From positions 1,889,001 to 1,953,000 of the forward strand of contig JBBDHG010000061.1 in the NCBI GenBank assembly GCA_037951165.1: a stretch of 64,000 nucleotides of DNA, given 5' to 3'. Positions 36,801-49,997 of this stretch are shown here, piece after piece. Position 1 is the first letter of the stretch. Every line of letters starts with the position of its first letter. A model generated the notes under the pieces. That model was not told where the DNA came from. It searched no databases and worked only from the letters and a program-made list of their open reading frames with translations. Made by a program: the position numbers and the translations under genes. Source of the stretch: Lophius americanus. Its lineage: Eukaryota; Chordata; Actinopteri; Lophiiformes; Lophiidae.

Positions 36801-39129
36801 GAAATATTATTCAGCCGCAGCTAAAACATTAACAGGTTAATAATGGAGATCCATTATATCCATTCAGATATAATATAAATAGAAAAGACAACATTATTCA
36901 TTTCGGTGTAGATCACAAAGTGGCGTGCGTCACATTACAAATATTGAGTCGTGAGCGAGAGTGGGGGTATTTAAACAACTGTTTAAATAGGAGCTCTAAG
37001 AATCTAATAACCCCGTGGCTATATTACATTTTTACTTTCCAAATCACTGAAGTGTAACTTCAATTGCCATAAAGGTCAAAAAGCCATTTTTCAGGTGCTT
37101 TCAGTATTGTTACCAGTTAATGTTTCTAAATTGACTACAATATTGACAGCGTACCACTTTTAAAATATTCTTATTAAAGAGAAGGTGAGTCCTGTTTTAT
37201 TGGATGAGATCAACTTGTGGAACTTTGTGTATTGGAGCTACAAGGACATAAGTAGAGAATTGAGAACATTGCAGAGCAGACGCTTATTCTGGTGTCTTTA
37301 AAGTGATCTGACAGATTAAACCTCAGCTCACCTTGACATTGGGAAGGTACCAAACGGCAAAAAATAAACAAACAAAATAAGATAGAGCTTTTCCAATTTT
37401 TCATGCTCAAACAAGTACGACAAAACAAACAGGAGAATCCTTGGGTCATCAGTCAAACAGGGCTCTCAGCCCTACAGGTGGTTTAATCAGCCAAAATAAA
37501 AGTGAAACAACTGCGTCTGGTCCATAGTTACGAGTTTAACTTAGGAAACTTGAATAGTTAACTTAATTTTGAGCTCCAAAAACAACACCAACCATAATTT
37601 TTCTTTATGGAATGATACATGCTAACGTACGCCCATCAGCTATGACAATACAAGCAGGTTTAAATTTGTGTAGGACCCCCTTTTTCAACCAAAACAAGAT
37701 CTATTAAGTTATGTTGTGGTATCTGTTACCAAGACTTAGTAGCACAGGGTTCTGCAGAGACCCCCTTCAGCTTAACCTGTTGAATCATGACCACCCATAT
37801 TAAACAAAATGAAACATTGAATCTAACAGGAAACCGGATCCTGATGTATCATTGTAACCAAGCGGATGAAACCGCTCACTATTGTGTGTGGGTGTGTGTT
37901 CTGTTGACACCTGTTAAACGTGACGGATTTGCAGAAATTTGCCTTAAAGATGGACAGGATTTGATTGGGTTATGTTTTTGCAGTTTCCTGTCTCAGCACC
38001 ATCCTTCTGTTGTTTTCATTTGTGTCAGCACTTTAAAGTTTTGACTTTAGCCGCTGCCACCATCTCGTTTGATCTTTCTCTTCCCACTGCATCTAGTAAC
38101 AAGACAACGATAGCAACGCTTGTACAAAATCAATAATCAGCACATCCTAGTAATGACCATAAGAACACTAATACATTGTAATGTGGTTTTTATTGTTGTC
38201 GTTATCATTGAAAACTTTTATAATGTTGCCATTTCTTAATTAAATGTATTCTAACTTGTTGTGGTCCTTCCACAACAACTTCCAGATAAAGCTTTGAATA
38301 CGATGAATTTAATTTAAAAAAAGGTACAAACACTGTGTTAATTGCAAAGTGAAGTAGGAATTACACAAGAACTTAGTTTATGCAATCCCATATCAGAAGA
38401 AGCAGCTTGATATCATAAACCTTTCCATTCTGGAAAATTTGTGCAGATTTTTTCTCAAATTTAAAGATGTCCTCCTTTGAATGCCAACGTGTATGAATCA
38501 CCAATTAAAACACTTAGATCCAACTCAGGATCAAAATTAACTTTTGCGAATGTGGTTCTGTCCTGCAAACATGCAAAAAAAGAAATAAAGAAAGCAAACT
38601 ATTAACCTCAGTTAAATCTGTTTATCTGAACCACTCAAGCCAGAACCACGACACCATTATTAGAACTTTATGATATATAACTGATGCCAGTCAGTGTAAT
38701 GTGTTATGTAATGTCGAACATATAAATGGGATGAGAGAAAAAGAGACGGAACGAGAGCGAAAGCAGGAGAGAGAAAATGTAGTCCTAGCCACAAACACAC
38801 CTGCATCAATATCCAGCGACTACTGCTGGTTGTGTTGTGGAATAATTATAGACGCCATACTCACTTTATCTACCACATATCGTGCAAATATTGTCGTAGT
38901 GAAACAAAACTCCGTTCACCGCAGAGGGAAAGTTCCTCCTTATTTTTCAGTCTGTGGAATCCCCGCAACTACAAATATGCTAACCAGGGTACGTCATCGA
39001 TCAGCGGACCTCAGGTGAAAGGTCATCGTGTGTTGTTAATTATTGAATCTTAATTTTATTCATTTTGAAATGTTTGAGTTTATAGGGACCAAGAGTGGGC
39101 CATCAAAAATAAAGTATATCTGGGCAAAG
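36801..39129. other. No gene seen
   Basis: Contains open frames of up to 105 codons (38701-39018, +), with a Glu/Arg-rich start that follows an agagagaaa-rich stretch. No family motif or exon structure was found. Confidence 0.5.
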
Positions 39130-39421
39130 AGGCACGTCTGCCAGCCTTTCTGTGTGGAGTTTGCATGATCTCCCTGTGTCTGCGTGGGTTCTCTCCGGCA
39201 ACTACAGCCCCTCCCACATACCAAAAGCATGTGATAAAGGTGAATTGGTGACACAAACAAATTGTGTGCGTATATGGTGGTGTTTCTCTGTGTGTCTGCC
39301 CTGCGATGAACTGGTGACTTGTCCAGGGTGTACCCTGCCTCTCGCCCGATGTTAGCTGGGATAGGCTCCAGCCCCCCAATCACCCTGAACTGGATAAGCG
39401 GTAGATAATGAATGAATGAAT
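39130..39421 (+). repeat. Common teleost interspersed repeat, family C, copy 2 (best preserved)
   Basis: In order: tgtgtggagtttgcatgat, ctccctgtgtctgcgtgggt, gaactggtgacttgtccagg, gtgtaccctgcctctcgccc, gctgggataggctccagccc and ggataagcggtagataatga. It ends in an aatg array. I know these blocks from memory as one of the most frequent repeats of teleost genomes. Open frames across it (such as the 124-codon one on the - strand) are by-products. Confidence 0.85.
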
Positions 39422-39709
39422 GCAACCATGGCATATCTATTTCCCAAAGTGAATCCTGTTATCGTCTCTTCCCTGATTGGGCGATGGTCAATTTGTACGA
39501 AAAAACATGATGTTTGACAAAATGCTACTTATCAGACCAGCCAGTTGTGCTACTGTAGCTCTTCTGTGGGAACAGATAACTGGGGCTAACCTTAACTCCA
39601 AGCCCGCGTAAGTGAGCCTTGGACCCACATACAACGAGAACCTGCAGTTTTGGAGACTAGCCATCACAATTCGGCACTTGACAAAGTTGGCCACAATTAA
39701 GTATAAATG

Positions 39710-40140
39710 ATAAAACATTTAATTTATAATGCACTTTTCATGTGGAGACAATCTCAAAATGCTACAAGGTAAAAGTAGACAAAAGTATTAATAAAAAACA
39801 TTATGATAATTATATAAAAATATGACCAAAAAGCAGCAATGTTTATTAAAAGTTATAGGTTCTTCTAAAAAGGGAAGTTTTAAGTCCTTTTTTAAAAGTC
39901 TCAGTCGTCTGTTGAGCCCTCAGATGGTCAGGGAGGGCATTCCACAGACGAGGGGCAGAAGAACAGAAGGCCCGATCACCCATGGTGCTGAGCTTAGTCC
40001 GGGGAAGGAGTAGGCGGTATGAGTGGGTAGAACGGAGGGATCGTGTTGAGGTTAGTGGGGTGAGTAGTTCTTTTAAATATGTGAATATGAATAGAAAGAT
40101 TTTCACACCGTTCACTTGCAGCTTAATATATAACACGCAA
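39710..40140 (-). pseudogene. L2-type LINE, 5'-truncated, second copy
   Basis: The - strand reads RSLRSTHSYRLLLPRTKLS, MGDRAFCSSAPRLWNALPDH and FKKGLKTSLFRRTYNF, the same C-terminus as the copy at 29.8 kb. The 3' UTR, up to cattataaattaaatg, also matches that copy, so both belong to one subfamily. It is shorter than the first copy and keeps one open frame of 96 codons by chance. Confidence 0.88.
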
Positions 40141-41399
40141 TGGCAGGTGCCCTTGTAACAAGATAATCAATGTTATTCTCTTCACCTGCTAGTGTTTATA
40201 ATTTAATGACTGATTTGTGGTTTTTTATCAAATACTTTTAGCGAGGTAGAAAGTTGAAATAATCAAAAGTGCTTCAGAAAAAAGAAAAGAAACATGAATT
40301 CATTAAACGTATTCTAGTCCATAAATTCCAGCAAGGACTAAAACAGATAATCAGTTATCATTTGTTTTGTGTTTTAAACAGGATCGACTAATACTATTAT
40401 ACTATAGTATATACTACTTTTTATTATGTGCACATATTCTAAAGTTTCTGAATTGAAGAATTTCTCTTCCCAAGGGTTACAGAATACATTAGAACTTCCA
40501 ACTCCCTCAGAAATTCATGCACCGCTGTCACGCTCTGGCAGCAGGAATCATACCTAATCCTAGATAAGCGGGACGCAAGGTTACAGGTGATTAATATTAG
40601 AAGATGTATCTCTTCTAGTATGCATCCATCAGTATTAAGCGGCCTCTTTCCTCAACAGCAGAATGTCTCTTGTGAAATGAAAGCCTGGTTTGTGTTTGAT
40701 AAAAATCCCACTCGATAATGATCATCATTAAGAACATCATTTTGCATCTGGTCCAATGTCTCACTCCTTCTTTTTTATCTTTAGTTTGGCTTTATATCAG
40801 GATTTCTATTCTAGAAACAACATCATACATCAAACACTTTCATGCCATACTTGTGAAAGCATAATATTGGAGACATTTGTGGGACTAAGACACACTCTTA
40901 ATAACATTTCTCGGGGTAATTCAGAGAGTGATACTCTTAAGCTTACTTTATGATGTCCGGGTCCAGCATCCATGACTGTTTCAGTACATAAAATTCTTGC
41001 AAAATGTCATACATCAGCCAATTTTACCCGGCCATTATATGGGTCAAAAGCCAGAAAAGTCATATCAAATGTGTTTCTCGTTCATTGATTAATTAATTAA
41101 ACTGAATACTTTCTTGGGTTTTTTTGAGTTACCCTGCTGTTATTGCTGCTGAAAATGTAACATATATTATATCCTCTGGCTCTGAAAGATATTTCTCTGA
41201 AAATATAAGCTACTGCACTGCAATTCTGTTTTGATTTGTCGTAGAAATTGTGTTGGGAGGCTGCTAAAAACATGAGAATTAACCAATTAATCAAAACTCT
41301 ATGCAACAATATCTGTCTATTTCTTTAAAGAAGATGTTGCAAATTTGGTAATGTGACCTCATGAATTGTACATCATGTTGTGCATCTGAAGCTATTAAT
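40141..41399. other. No gene seen
   Basis: AT-rich spacer. Open frames of 65-70 codons show no family content. Confidence 0.5.
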
Positions 41400-41518
41400 C
41401 TTTCATCTAACTCAAAAACACTGTTTTCCAGACATAACTTTCTAACTGTTGGTCAGATTTGGTCCAAATTGGGTGCATACGAATTGACTCAGGGAGATCT
41501 ATCTTTAAAATATATATA

Positions 41519-41592
<74 letters not shown>

Positions 41593-41700
41593 TTCACACT
41601 AATATTTATTATTTAACGCACTAGGGGGAGCTTTTTTTTTTAACCAAAAATGCAGTTTTTTCCAACAGAACTTCCAAACCGTTGGTTCAATATTGACTGT
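41400..41700 (-). repeat. AT-rich interspersed repeat family A, copy 5, interrupted by an AT array
   Basis: The + strand shows gacataactttctaactgt, tttggtccaaattgggtgca and cagggagatctatcttt. The (AT)n array follows, then cactagggggagcttt and a second start of the unit (cagaacttccaaaccgttgg). It is the reverse complement of copy 1, with two tandem units of about 125-230 bases. Confidence 0.7.
41510..41588. repeat. Microsatellite (AT)n
   Basis: About 39 dinucleotide units with one gtg interruption near 41524. It lies exactly where family A has an AT-rich block, so it probably expanded from the repeat itself. Confidence 0.95.
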
Positions 41701-41739
41701 TTGAGATTACTAATGAGTCACATCTCATTTTAAGGAATA

Positions 41740-42185
41740 TAATCAAGACAGGAACTAGGCCCAAGCTATCATCCCCAACATGGGTAAATCCTCAAAATGC
41801 CCCAAAGAACACTGTGGATGTATAATCAGCCCCCCTGATTTACTCCTCCATTATATTAAATGTGAATTTATGTATGAAAAGGGTTTACTTGGGGGTACAA
41901 TACTATTAGACTACTTACTATTACAGTAAAACAGGATGTATGCACGATAGATTAAGTTTTTTCAAATGCACTAAATTTGGATTAATTTGGACCAACGGTT
42001 GAGAGAAATTAAATTTTTGAAGGTAAAGCTTCCATTTATGTAATAAATTTAGGACCGACCTTTCCCAAAATTGATCCAGTTCATCCTCTCACTACGCTGT
42101 ATGTGGCTATAAAGTTTGAAAATGAACCTTAGAATAGTTTTTGAGTTATGGTGTTAACACAAAGGATCTCCGGGGATGGTCGTGG
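41740..42185 (+). repeat. AT-rich interspersed repeat family A, copy 6
   Basis: It carries catccccaacatgggtaaat early, then accaacggttgagagaaatt, ccgacctttcccaaaattga, gctataaagtttgaaaatga and gagttatggtgttaacac. Same orientation as copy 1 and opposite to the adjacent copy 5. Confidence 0.75.
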
Positions 42186-44386
42186 ATACGGACGGAAAAT
42201 CGCAGTGATGATTCTGTGGTATCTTTGCCTTTTTAAGAGATATAATGATGTGTACGATGCAGTTATTGGGGATGGCAGTGTAGGCTTGGTAATGGATTTG
42301 ATAATCTTCTTATTTTGTACTTTTTTTTCTTAAAACACCTTGTGCATTCCGCTTAATATTGTTTTATTTGATTTTCTTAAAATCTGGATACAAATCTTTA
42401 CCAAAAATGAGTTGGTACAAATCTGTACCAAAAATATGGTCATTGATTGAGAACCCAATGGACGTAAAACTGCCTCCCATTTTCTTTCACTTACTCTGGC
42501 CTGAAGTCCAAAGGAGAAGACAGAAACGTTTCCTCTTTAGTACCCATTTGTGAAATGTCATGAAGTGTCCCCTGAGTGCCTTTCGAGTGAGGAGAACTAA
42601 ATGCGCTGCATGTAGGGGTTGTCCTTTTCATCACCCTTTTTTATTACAGGTAACAACTGCTACTAACGACAGGGATATTATACAAGTGGAATATAAAGGA
42701 AATATTATTCAAGGATTGAAATGACAGGTTTATAGGTAAACAAGTGCTTCCATTCTTTAAACTGATGGAAGGACTTGATCATATTATCAATGTTATTGCT
42801 TGATTTCTTGTTGATGTAATATCTGTTTCTTTTAATTATTGTTGTTTTTGCAAAGGTTGTTAGGAAGGTAGATTTCCCACTCAATATGAAACCTTCTGCT
42901 TCCTGTTACACACAGACTAATTCATTCACCCTCACTGACTTCCCGCTTCCATTCTGCTCCTCACGCTATTGAACATGCCCTACATATGATGTGTAGCTTA
43001 CAAAGAATGCTTCATATAGCTTGAATCGTAATTAACTGTGAAGCTGTCCATGACCAACATAACACAGCCACAGGGGAAAATTTGTACACATACAAAATCC
43101 ATGACATAATCACGATTACATAAACATATATAAATAAACAAATAGACAAAAACCAGGACGCACATACATATCTTGCAATGGCTTCAATCGTTCCACGCAT
43201 AGAATCTTAGCTATACTTACCATAGAGATTATGTTGTGTCCCCTCTTTTACATTAAAACTGTAATTTCTTTAGGCAAGTGGTATGAATAAAACATGTATT
43301 TGTCTATTCTCTTCATTCCTCTAAGCATTAGAAAGAGTCAGACTTGAAAAAAGACAACAGCAGCACTAGCTAGTTTCACAGATGGGCCATTCATCATCTC
43401 CAGAGGATATGTCCTGCCATCTACAAACTGTCTTTGTTTGGAATATGAATAAAAGAGAAAAAATGGGCGCAGCAATAGAATGCTTTTTGGAAACCCAATA
43501 ACAAAAGTCCATTTTGTTCCAATGGCAGTTAAAAAATGTCTGCAAACATGGTTTGAGTCCTTATGTGTCGTTCTCTCCATTGCATGAGATATAGAAATCA
43601 AAACCATTTTTATTTCTATATTTATGTGTGGTATATATTATGTTAATTTTGCGCTAATATGAAAATATAATTTGATAAAGCGTGTGGTGGTCTGTTACTA
43701 GAGAAGGTATTTTAGCCCCCCATGAAGTTCTGGTAATTACTGCAGGCACTTTTTGGCCTTTTTTTTTTTAGCATAAACTGAAGAGGGATTGTTCAGGGAC
43801 AAAAGCAGTAAATGGATGGCTACAGAAATGCACACGCAAGAAAGGGAGTGTACACTTAATTAAAAGTGTCATGTCTTGAAAATGTCATTCTGCGGACATT
43901 TTCCGTTTAAATCCGTCTGTAATTAACAACCATGATTAAAGTCTGGCCATCTCCTTAAGGCATTTAAAATATGCCAGTCTAACTGGAATCTAATTAGAAT
44001 GAGTGAATTGTGGATCAAGTCCAATTTTTTCCGTTTACAATAATGGAAATGTAGGACGAGGAGATTAGCCAGATCAAGTGAAGTGCGAGAGAGAGAAGCC
44101 CTTTAACAAGTTAAAGAGATGTGGTTTGTGGACCATATCAAAGCTCTCACTTTATGTGTCTGTCTGGCTCTCCTGGTATAAAATTCCGTCACTTTTCCTC
44201 ACCTCGAGCGGTTAAGCAATTCATCATGTCAGGTGGATCAGGTCAACCAGTCAGTAATTTAAGGAGGAGAATGGCAGGAGGTGAATTTGGATGAAATAGC
44301 TGTGACAAAAACTTCATCTAAAAAACATAAAACAAGAGAGGAAGACTGAGTACGTGTGTACGTGTGTGTGTGTGTGTGTGTGTGTT

Positions 44387-44417
<31 letters not shown>

Positions 44418-45424
44418 ATGTGTGTGTGTGTGCGTGTGTGTGTGTCTCAGAGAGAGTGGTAGAGACACTGTTTCTGCATGCAGGTGACAGAAAAAGCAAG
44501 ATATTACAGCTCACCGTCTGATCTCAGGGACACGCTGACACTGAACAGCAACCTCTGCTAATGCACAGAAGCTGCAAGTAGATTTATAACAGCATAAAAC
44601 AGGGAATATTGGAATGTCTCCAATCTACTTATCATTCCGTTTCTAACCAGAGAGTTAAGAACTCTGCAATCAGTGAGGACATTACCATTTTCAGTCCTCA
44701 TGCCACTGAGGACAGTTACTCCTCAATGGTAACCCCTAAGACCTAAAGGTTACATACAGTGTTACACTTGTCTCTACATGATCTGTTCGTCCATAAATAA
44801 CAAAGTCTATCCAAATGTCCTCAAATAGTCTATGGGACATAAAAGATGTGCATCATAATTGGTTTCTCTCATTTTCTTATTTCTAAATCTTTAAGCACAT
44901 TTGAACGTAGGAGATTTTCATGTTACTTTGTTCACATTCACCTACATAACACAACTTGAGGTTTTTTTCAGTAGATTGAGCATCAGTATCAATTTTCCAT
45001 TTCCATTTTTTTTTTTTTAAATGTTAATTCCACAGTATTCAAAGTGTGTAATCAAATCTGTCTTGTATCTTAATATGTCCTCTCAAAGAAAAAGAAAAAA
45101 TACATTTCTTTGCCTATTTTATTTCTTTGGGACTTTTAAAATCTTAAACCCTCTAAATTTACCATAAAATGACAAAATATATAAATAAGTATGTTTTAAA
45201 CAGTAAAAAAAACATCTGATTTATGAAATTATTTCATGATAAAATTTGGTATTTCATGGAGAATAGTCACTTTGATTAGATTAGCCTTTCGGTTGACTAT
45301 GTTTTTTTTTTCTAATGCGATTTGACCCTTATTAGATTTTTATTATTTTTTTTCTTACATAATTATATTTAGTAAGTCCTTACATGCTTTAATATCCCAG
45401 AAAAAAAAATCTTAATAGCCTTAG
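42186..45424. other. No gene seen; includes a long GT array
   Basis: AT-rich sequence. Open frames reach 89 codons without family content. The GT array at 44353-44445 produces repetitive His/Thr frames on the - strand that are not genes. Confidence 0.5.
44353..44445. repeat. Microsatellite (GT)n, compound
   Basis: About 46 dinucleotide units with rare ac, tt and gc interruptions. Confidence 0.95.
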
Positions 45425-45580
45425 TTAAGGCCTTCTCCTTGATGGCCCTTTGACCTGTGGTGTCCCCCGAGACTCGCCCTGGGTGACGTCACATTTACTA
45501 TTTCTTTTTTCTCTTTTTTAAATCAGTGACTCAAAATGTGCTCAGCCAAACAGTTGAGCAGAACATTAAAGGGTTAATCT
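45425..45580 (+). repeat. Reverse-transcriptase-derived fragment, family B, copy 4
   Basis: Has gatggccctttgacctgtgg and tgtcccccgagactcg (RT motif B block), then a diverged middle, then tcaaaatgtgctcagcc. The 3' stem-loop is at 45539-45560 (TGCTCAGC / GTTGAGCA), followed by gaacattaaagggttaat. The 3' boundary agrees with copies 2, 3 and 5. Confidence 0.72.
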
Positions 45581-47186
45581 GAATGGTTTCAATGTGTATG
45601 AATTGCTTCAGCAGGACATGATGGGTGCATTAACCTGTTATTCAACTATCTTTATCAATTACAAATTGTAATCGTCCACATCCTTTTTTACTTCTGTGCT
45701 AAATATAGAACCAGTCTCTGTGGTACCTTTTTACACCTTACCGCTCATACTACAGAGGATTCTGTCACTGTAAGAGAGCAGCAGGTCGGGAAGTGGGTTA
45801 TATTCGACATATAGTATACATATACGGTATTTACTGCTGTCTCACTGATTCTTATGCCCTATGACAAACGATATTTAGTTTCACACTATTGGTAACGTAT
45901 ATGGAATGGTAGTTGCCAGAGATGCCTAAAAAAGTCGAAAGCTACTGCTCTGAGTCTACTTTAAATGGCAGGCACATATCAAACAGAGTTAGAACCTCTC
46001 CGTATCTATGTCCAAAAAAAATAAACAAAAGAAATAAAAAAAATGTTTTTGCTTTTGTATAAAACTGGCAGACAACTTCTTTGGATGGCGCTGCCACACA
46101 AGGTAAGGGTGTATTCGAACCTTGAGTACACGAGAAGTGAAGTAGAGTAAGCACCAAAGGGTGTTATGCTAAGAGCCTGATTTCTGCATCAACACACAAG
46201 TCACAGATGAACTATAAAAAGAAACAGAGGAGAGAGAAGCAGTTCAACAACCATCCACGCTGCAGAGTTCATTAGGACTTGTGTTGTTGCCAGCAGTTAG
46301 CCCAGTGCTTCATTGAAGGGGACAGTTAGATGATGCCCTTGTGGAATAACATCACTGAGTACATTAGGGACTGCGGTGCAACAGCAAGCTCCTGTCAAAA
46401 TAAGAACGATCACATGATGCTTCCAGGAATTAAAAACTTATAACACAACTGCACACTACAGTCTCGGCAGAGGCTGTGGGCGTCTCTGCGGCTCCATTGA
46501 GTCAGTTTTGGATGGACTGAATGCTGGATAATTTGATGTAAATATATTTAAGAGTCTAGCCTGTAATCATAGAATTATGCTTATTGTATATGTTTTTGAT
46601 TTGATTTGATTTTTATTATGATTTGGTTGATTTTGGTCATGTTTACATTTATCCCATTCTCATATGAACACATGCATATTTACATATGAGAGAGAAGACA
46701 TTGTTTAAAAGAAATTTAAAAAGTAACTTTATCTATTTATCTTTAGTTGTGTTTTAGTAAATCATTTTTCTCCGGCTGTAACGCTGTGTGTGAGTGTGTG
46801 TGCCTACGTACGTTAAGACGCTTGTATTTCAAAACTGCCCCAACTTTTATTAAAGAAAATCTGCATAGGATGCTTTTCAGAAAGTCATAGCATAGTGTCC
46901 ACTGTGATGATTATTTTTACATCAGAGGCAACGAGGTATATTATTGGGGAGTGAGAGTGACCTTCAAAATATAATTTATATCTTTTTTAATCAAGGTGAG
47001 ACTGAGGGTGGGCCATGTGATTTTAAATTAATGTCTTAGCCCTTTTTCTATGTGGGAGTAAACTCTCTTTGTCCATAATGCTGCATTGGCAGAGAGCCTA
47101 GGCCAAATGGCAGCCAGCCAATCAGTTGGACATCAGGATGCACATACCATGACCATGCTATTTCTCAGTGAGTGAACGCCGAGATG
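45581..47186. other. No gene seen
   Basis: AT-rich spacer with no repeat border recognised. A 71-codon frame on the - strand (45942-46157) has no family content. Confidence 0.5.
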
Positions 47187-47292
47187 GCTGTTGCTGCTGT
47201 TGCTATTGTTACTGCTGTTGCTGCTGTTGCTGCTGTTGCTGCTGTTGCTGCTGTTGCTGCTGTTGCTGCTGTTGCTGCTGTTGCTGCTGTTG
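47187..47292. repeat. CTG/TTG-type array, 9 bp unit
   Basis: The unit ctgctgttg recurs about eleven times with one variant segment at the left (ctattgttactg). On the - strand it reads CAA CAG CAG (Gln) in one frame, AAC AGC AGC (Asn-Ser-Ser) in another. The Gln frame has stops directly on both sides and the Asn-Ser-Ser frame has no gene-like flanks, so coding is not supported. Confidence 0.92.
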
Positions 47293-48229
47293 TGCCACAA
47301 GCTAACTAACTGGCTGTTTGCCTGAGCAAGAACAGTGGTAGTTGCATAAGCAGGCTTGATGTGGGTAGAGGAGTCAGACACAGATCCTGCTTTGAACCAC
47401 TGAGATGCCTAATGTGTAAGGATCTTTGACATCCCATTTGTTGTCTCCAGCGCCTTCTAAGATGATGAGAGCGTTCCTATTTAACTTGCCGTTTTTGTCA
47501 TGTTATATAGGTCTCTATGCTGAAGGTTATGCAATCCTCAAGACATGAATACATTCTGCTGTGTTAATGTTTATTGGTGTGCATCATTCCAGACCGTAAA
47601 TGACAAGGAGGAGAGTTTTATTCTGAAGGAGAAGAATATTCGTCAAGAGGACAAGAATAATTGCAGACAGATTTACCAAAATACATCAGGCGCCGAGAAG
47701 AATCATTTACAAGATTGGACTAAAATACTGACACATAGAGAGTTGAATAATCTGGCAAAGGGTGTTCGCAGAGTTGGAGTGTTCATGCTGCAGATCGGAT
47801 TGGAGAATGGAGTTCAGGTGTCGAGCCAAACCAAGAACCAGGAGTGTGGAGCCATGTCCACACATACACACACCTACAAGAGGGGGGGGGAAGAAATAAA
47901 CTAGACAGAGGCTGAATCACAGCCGAGCTTTCATACTAAATTACATATTATAACATTATAATCATCAGCATTGTAAGCAGAATTATCATCATAGAAATGA
48001 CATGTTTATTATACAGCTGCTCTCAAAAAACAAGTGTTTCACACAATGTATAGCAGTCTTGAGAAGAGATTTAAAGGAAGACAGCGTGTTGGCTTATCTG
48101 AGATCCAGAGCTAAGAGTTCAACAGCTGAGGGGCTCAGACAGCAAAAGCACGGTCTCTTTTGTGGAGAATTAGGAAAAATAAGCTGTGCCCTGCCAGAAG
48201 ATCTCAAGAAGGGGTCAGGCTCATAGAGC
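47293..48229. other. No gene recognised; one 119-codon frame
   Basis: The frame at 47545-47904 (+) is charged (many Glu, Lys, Asn) after a possible splice acceptor (cattccag near 47590). I recognise no family, and no donor or neighbouring exon is evident. It ends in a His-Thr run from an ACAC microsatellite. Most likely chance. Confidence 0.4.
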
Positions 48230-48760
48230 TTTAGTAGATCTGAGATATAAGCAGGAGCCAGAACAAGGCTTCCTAAAAGCAAGCAAAATCTTTAGATCAA
48301 TTAGAAAACAGCCAGTGAAGGGCTTTGGGTTTGGTGTGCTGTGGCCGGGTCTCGTAAGGTTTTCAATTAGCTGCAGTCATTGGATGATTTGCCTGCATTC
48401 GTCAGAATAAAGTGCATCGTAATAGTCTAATCTGGTTGAAATGAAAGCACGGATCACCTTCTCTAAATCTCTTGGGGAGAGGAAAGACCTGAATTTGAAT
48501 AGCTGTCTCATTTGAGCAAAGCCGAACTGAAACGCTACTCACCTGAACCTCAAAGGACAATTCAGAGTCAAAAATAAGTCCAAAGGTAAGGAACTTATTC
48601 TAAAGATCATGCAAACAGACTGGCAGAGAGATTAATAGTGTTGCTGGTGGTGAGGCCAAGGGGGTTGTTAAAATCAACTCCGATTTGGAGTCTTTCAACT
48701 GGCTGGTCATCAACCTTCTATCGTCCCTGAATTATGATATAATGCAGGATGCATCGAGGG
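48230..48760 (-). pseudogene. LINE RT C-terminal fragment (L2-like)
   Basis: On the - strand, bases near 48535-48400 read FGFAQMRQLFKFRSFLSPRD and then LEKVIRAFISTRLDYYDALY. After a frame break HTKPKALHWLFSN follows near 48320. This matches the FHLRNI..RPFLS..DLEKLVHAFISSRLDYCNALY ... HITPVLKALHWLP segment of L2-like LINEs. No catalytic YADD is present in this piece. Confidence 0.78.
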
Positions 48761-49997
48761 CTTTAACAAAACATACATTTGTCACGCGATGACCTTTCAC
48801 CGAAAGTCAAGTTAGCATTGACATGGTTTTTAGTCTTATTCAGATGCATGAGTTTTGCACCTCATATGCTTAGATTGTGCATGGGTCATGGGTCATGGGT
48901 CATGGGTTTAATCGTGGTCCTCGCTGCAGTGGTTGCGGTAAACGGGCTAAGCTGCAGATACTAGTTTGCTGGTTGATTTGTTTGTTTGCAGGAAGTGATC
49001 CTGTTACACACTGTTTTAATTGGTGCTTCTTACATTTTGGCAACATTGTAGACGACAGACTTAGAAAACAGAAGGTTTATTTTTCTGTCTTTTAGTCTAA
49101 CCGTCCAGTTATAAGGCCAAGTTTTTCTATTTGTCCATTGTTTTTGCATCATTTATTCATAAATTCAGGATAGCATGAGAGGAATAAACATATGCTATAA
49201 TGCATCAACAATTAGAAGGAATGCAATAAGATGTGACCACAATCTCTTACCAGCACTATATCCCCTTAACCCTTCCATCTAAACTCCCATTTAAATGGTT
49301 AATAAAAAACCGACAGAGAGCTGTGATGGGGAGTAGCATTACAAGGATCAATTTGTCAGTCAGAGTGATCTGAAGTGGACATAATTATGTTGTGAAATTT
49401 GTAGCAGAAAACGGTTGAAGAAGTGAAAATGAAATTAGCAGCAAGGATAATGAGTCATGTCTCAAAGTGACTCAAAGCCATGCCAGCAAAGGAGCACCTC
49501 GTATCAGTCTGAGCACTCTGTTTAATTGGGATCGCTCTGTTCAGTTCAGCAAGCTAGTTTGGACCACTGAACCTTCCTTTTGTCGAGTCTGCAGTATGCC
49601 ACCAATGAAGGTATGACTGGTTTTTGTATCCATAAAAACTGTTACTGCGCTTTCATACTATAAATACATCATCAAGTCAAAGGTGAATATTTGATGGGTG
49701 TAAATAACCCAGCTAAATAAAAGTATGTGAGCAGTGTGTGGACAGAATCTTTATACAGCACTCTGGTCACTGAATAAAAGTTATGGGAACTGATGTATAT
49801 TGGCATAATTCCTTAGAAGAAGAAAAAAAAAAGCTCAAACCCTGAAAAATATTGTACAGATGAAAAATATTGTACGTATGTATTTAAAGAATATTGGGTA
49901 ATTACGATGTTGATTATGGAGAGTGCCGAACTTGCTTCCCTCTACACTAATCCTGTTTGCCATCCTGAAGGCTGAACAGGTAACTCAGGAACAAATA
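48761..49997. other. No gene seen; one short tandem repeat
   Basis: The only clear structure is a perfect 7 bp tandem array (catgggt, four units) at 48880-48907. The rest is AT-rich with no recognised feature. Confidence 0.5.
48880..48907. repeat. Tandem repeat, 7 bp unit catgggt, four copies
   Basis: Four exact head-to-tail units. Confidence 0.95.

Noticed and set aside
39060..39434. 124- and 99-codon frames on the - strand
   Set aside because: They fall on family C copy 2, a repeat, and differ from each other only by frame.
44259..44514. His/Thr-rich proteins on the - strand
   Set aside because: They are translations of the (GT)n microsatellite in two frames.
47133..47381. Asn/Ser-rich protein on the - strand
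   Set aside because: The run comes entirely from the 9 bp CTG-type array. The flanking residues show no domain and no splice context.
47545..47904. 119-codon charged open frame after a possible splice acceptor
   Set aside because: No donor, partner exon or family motif, and the end runs into an ACAC microsatellite. Kept only as a note.
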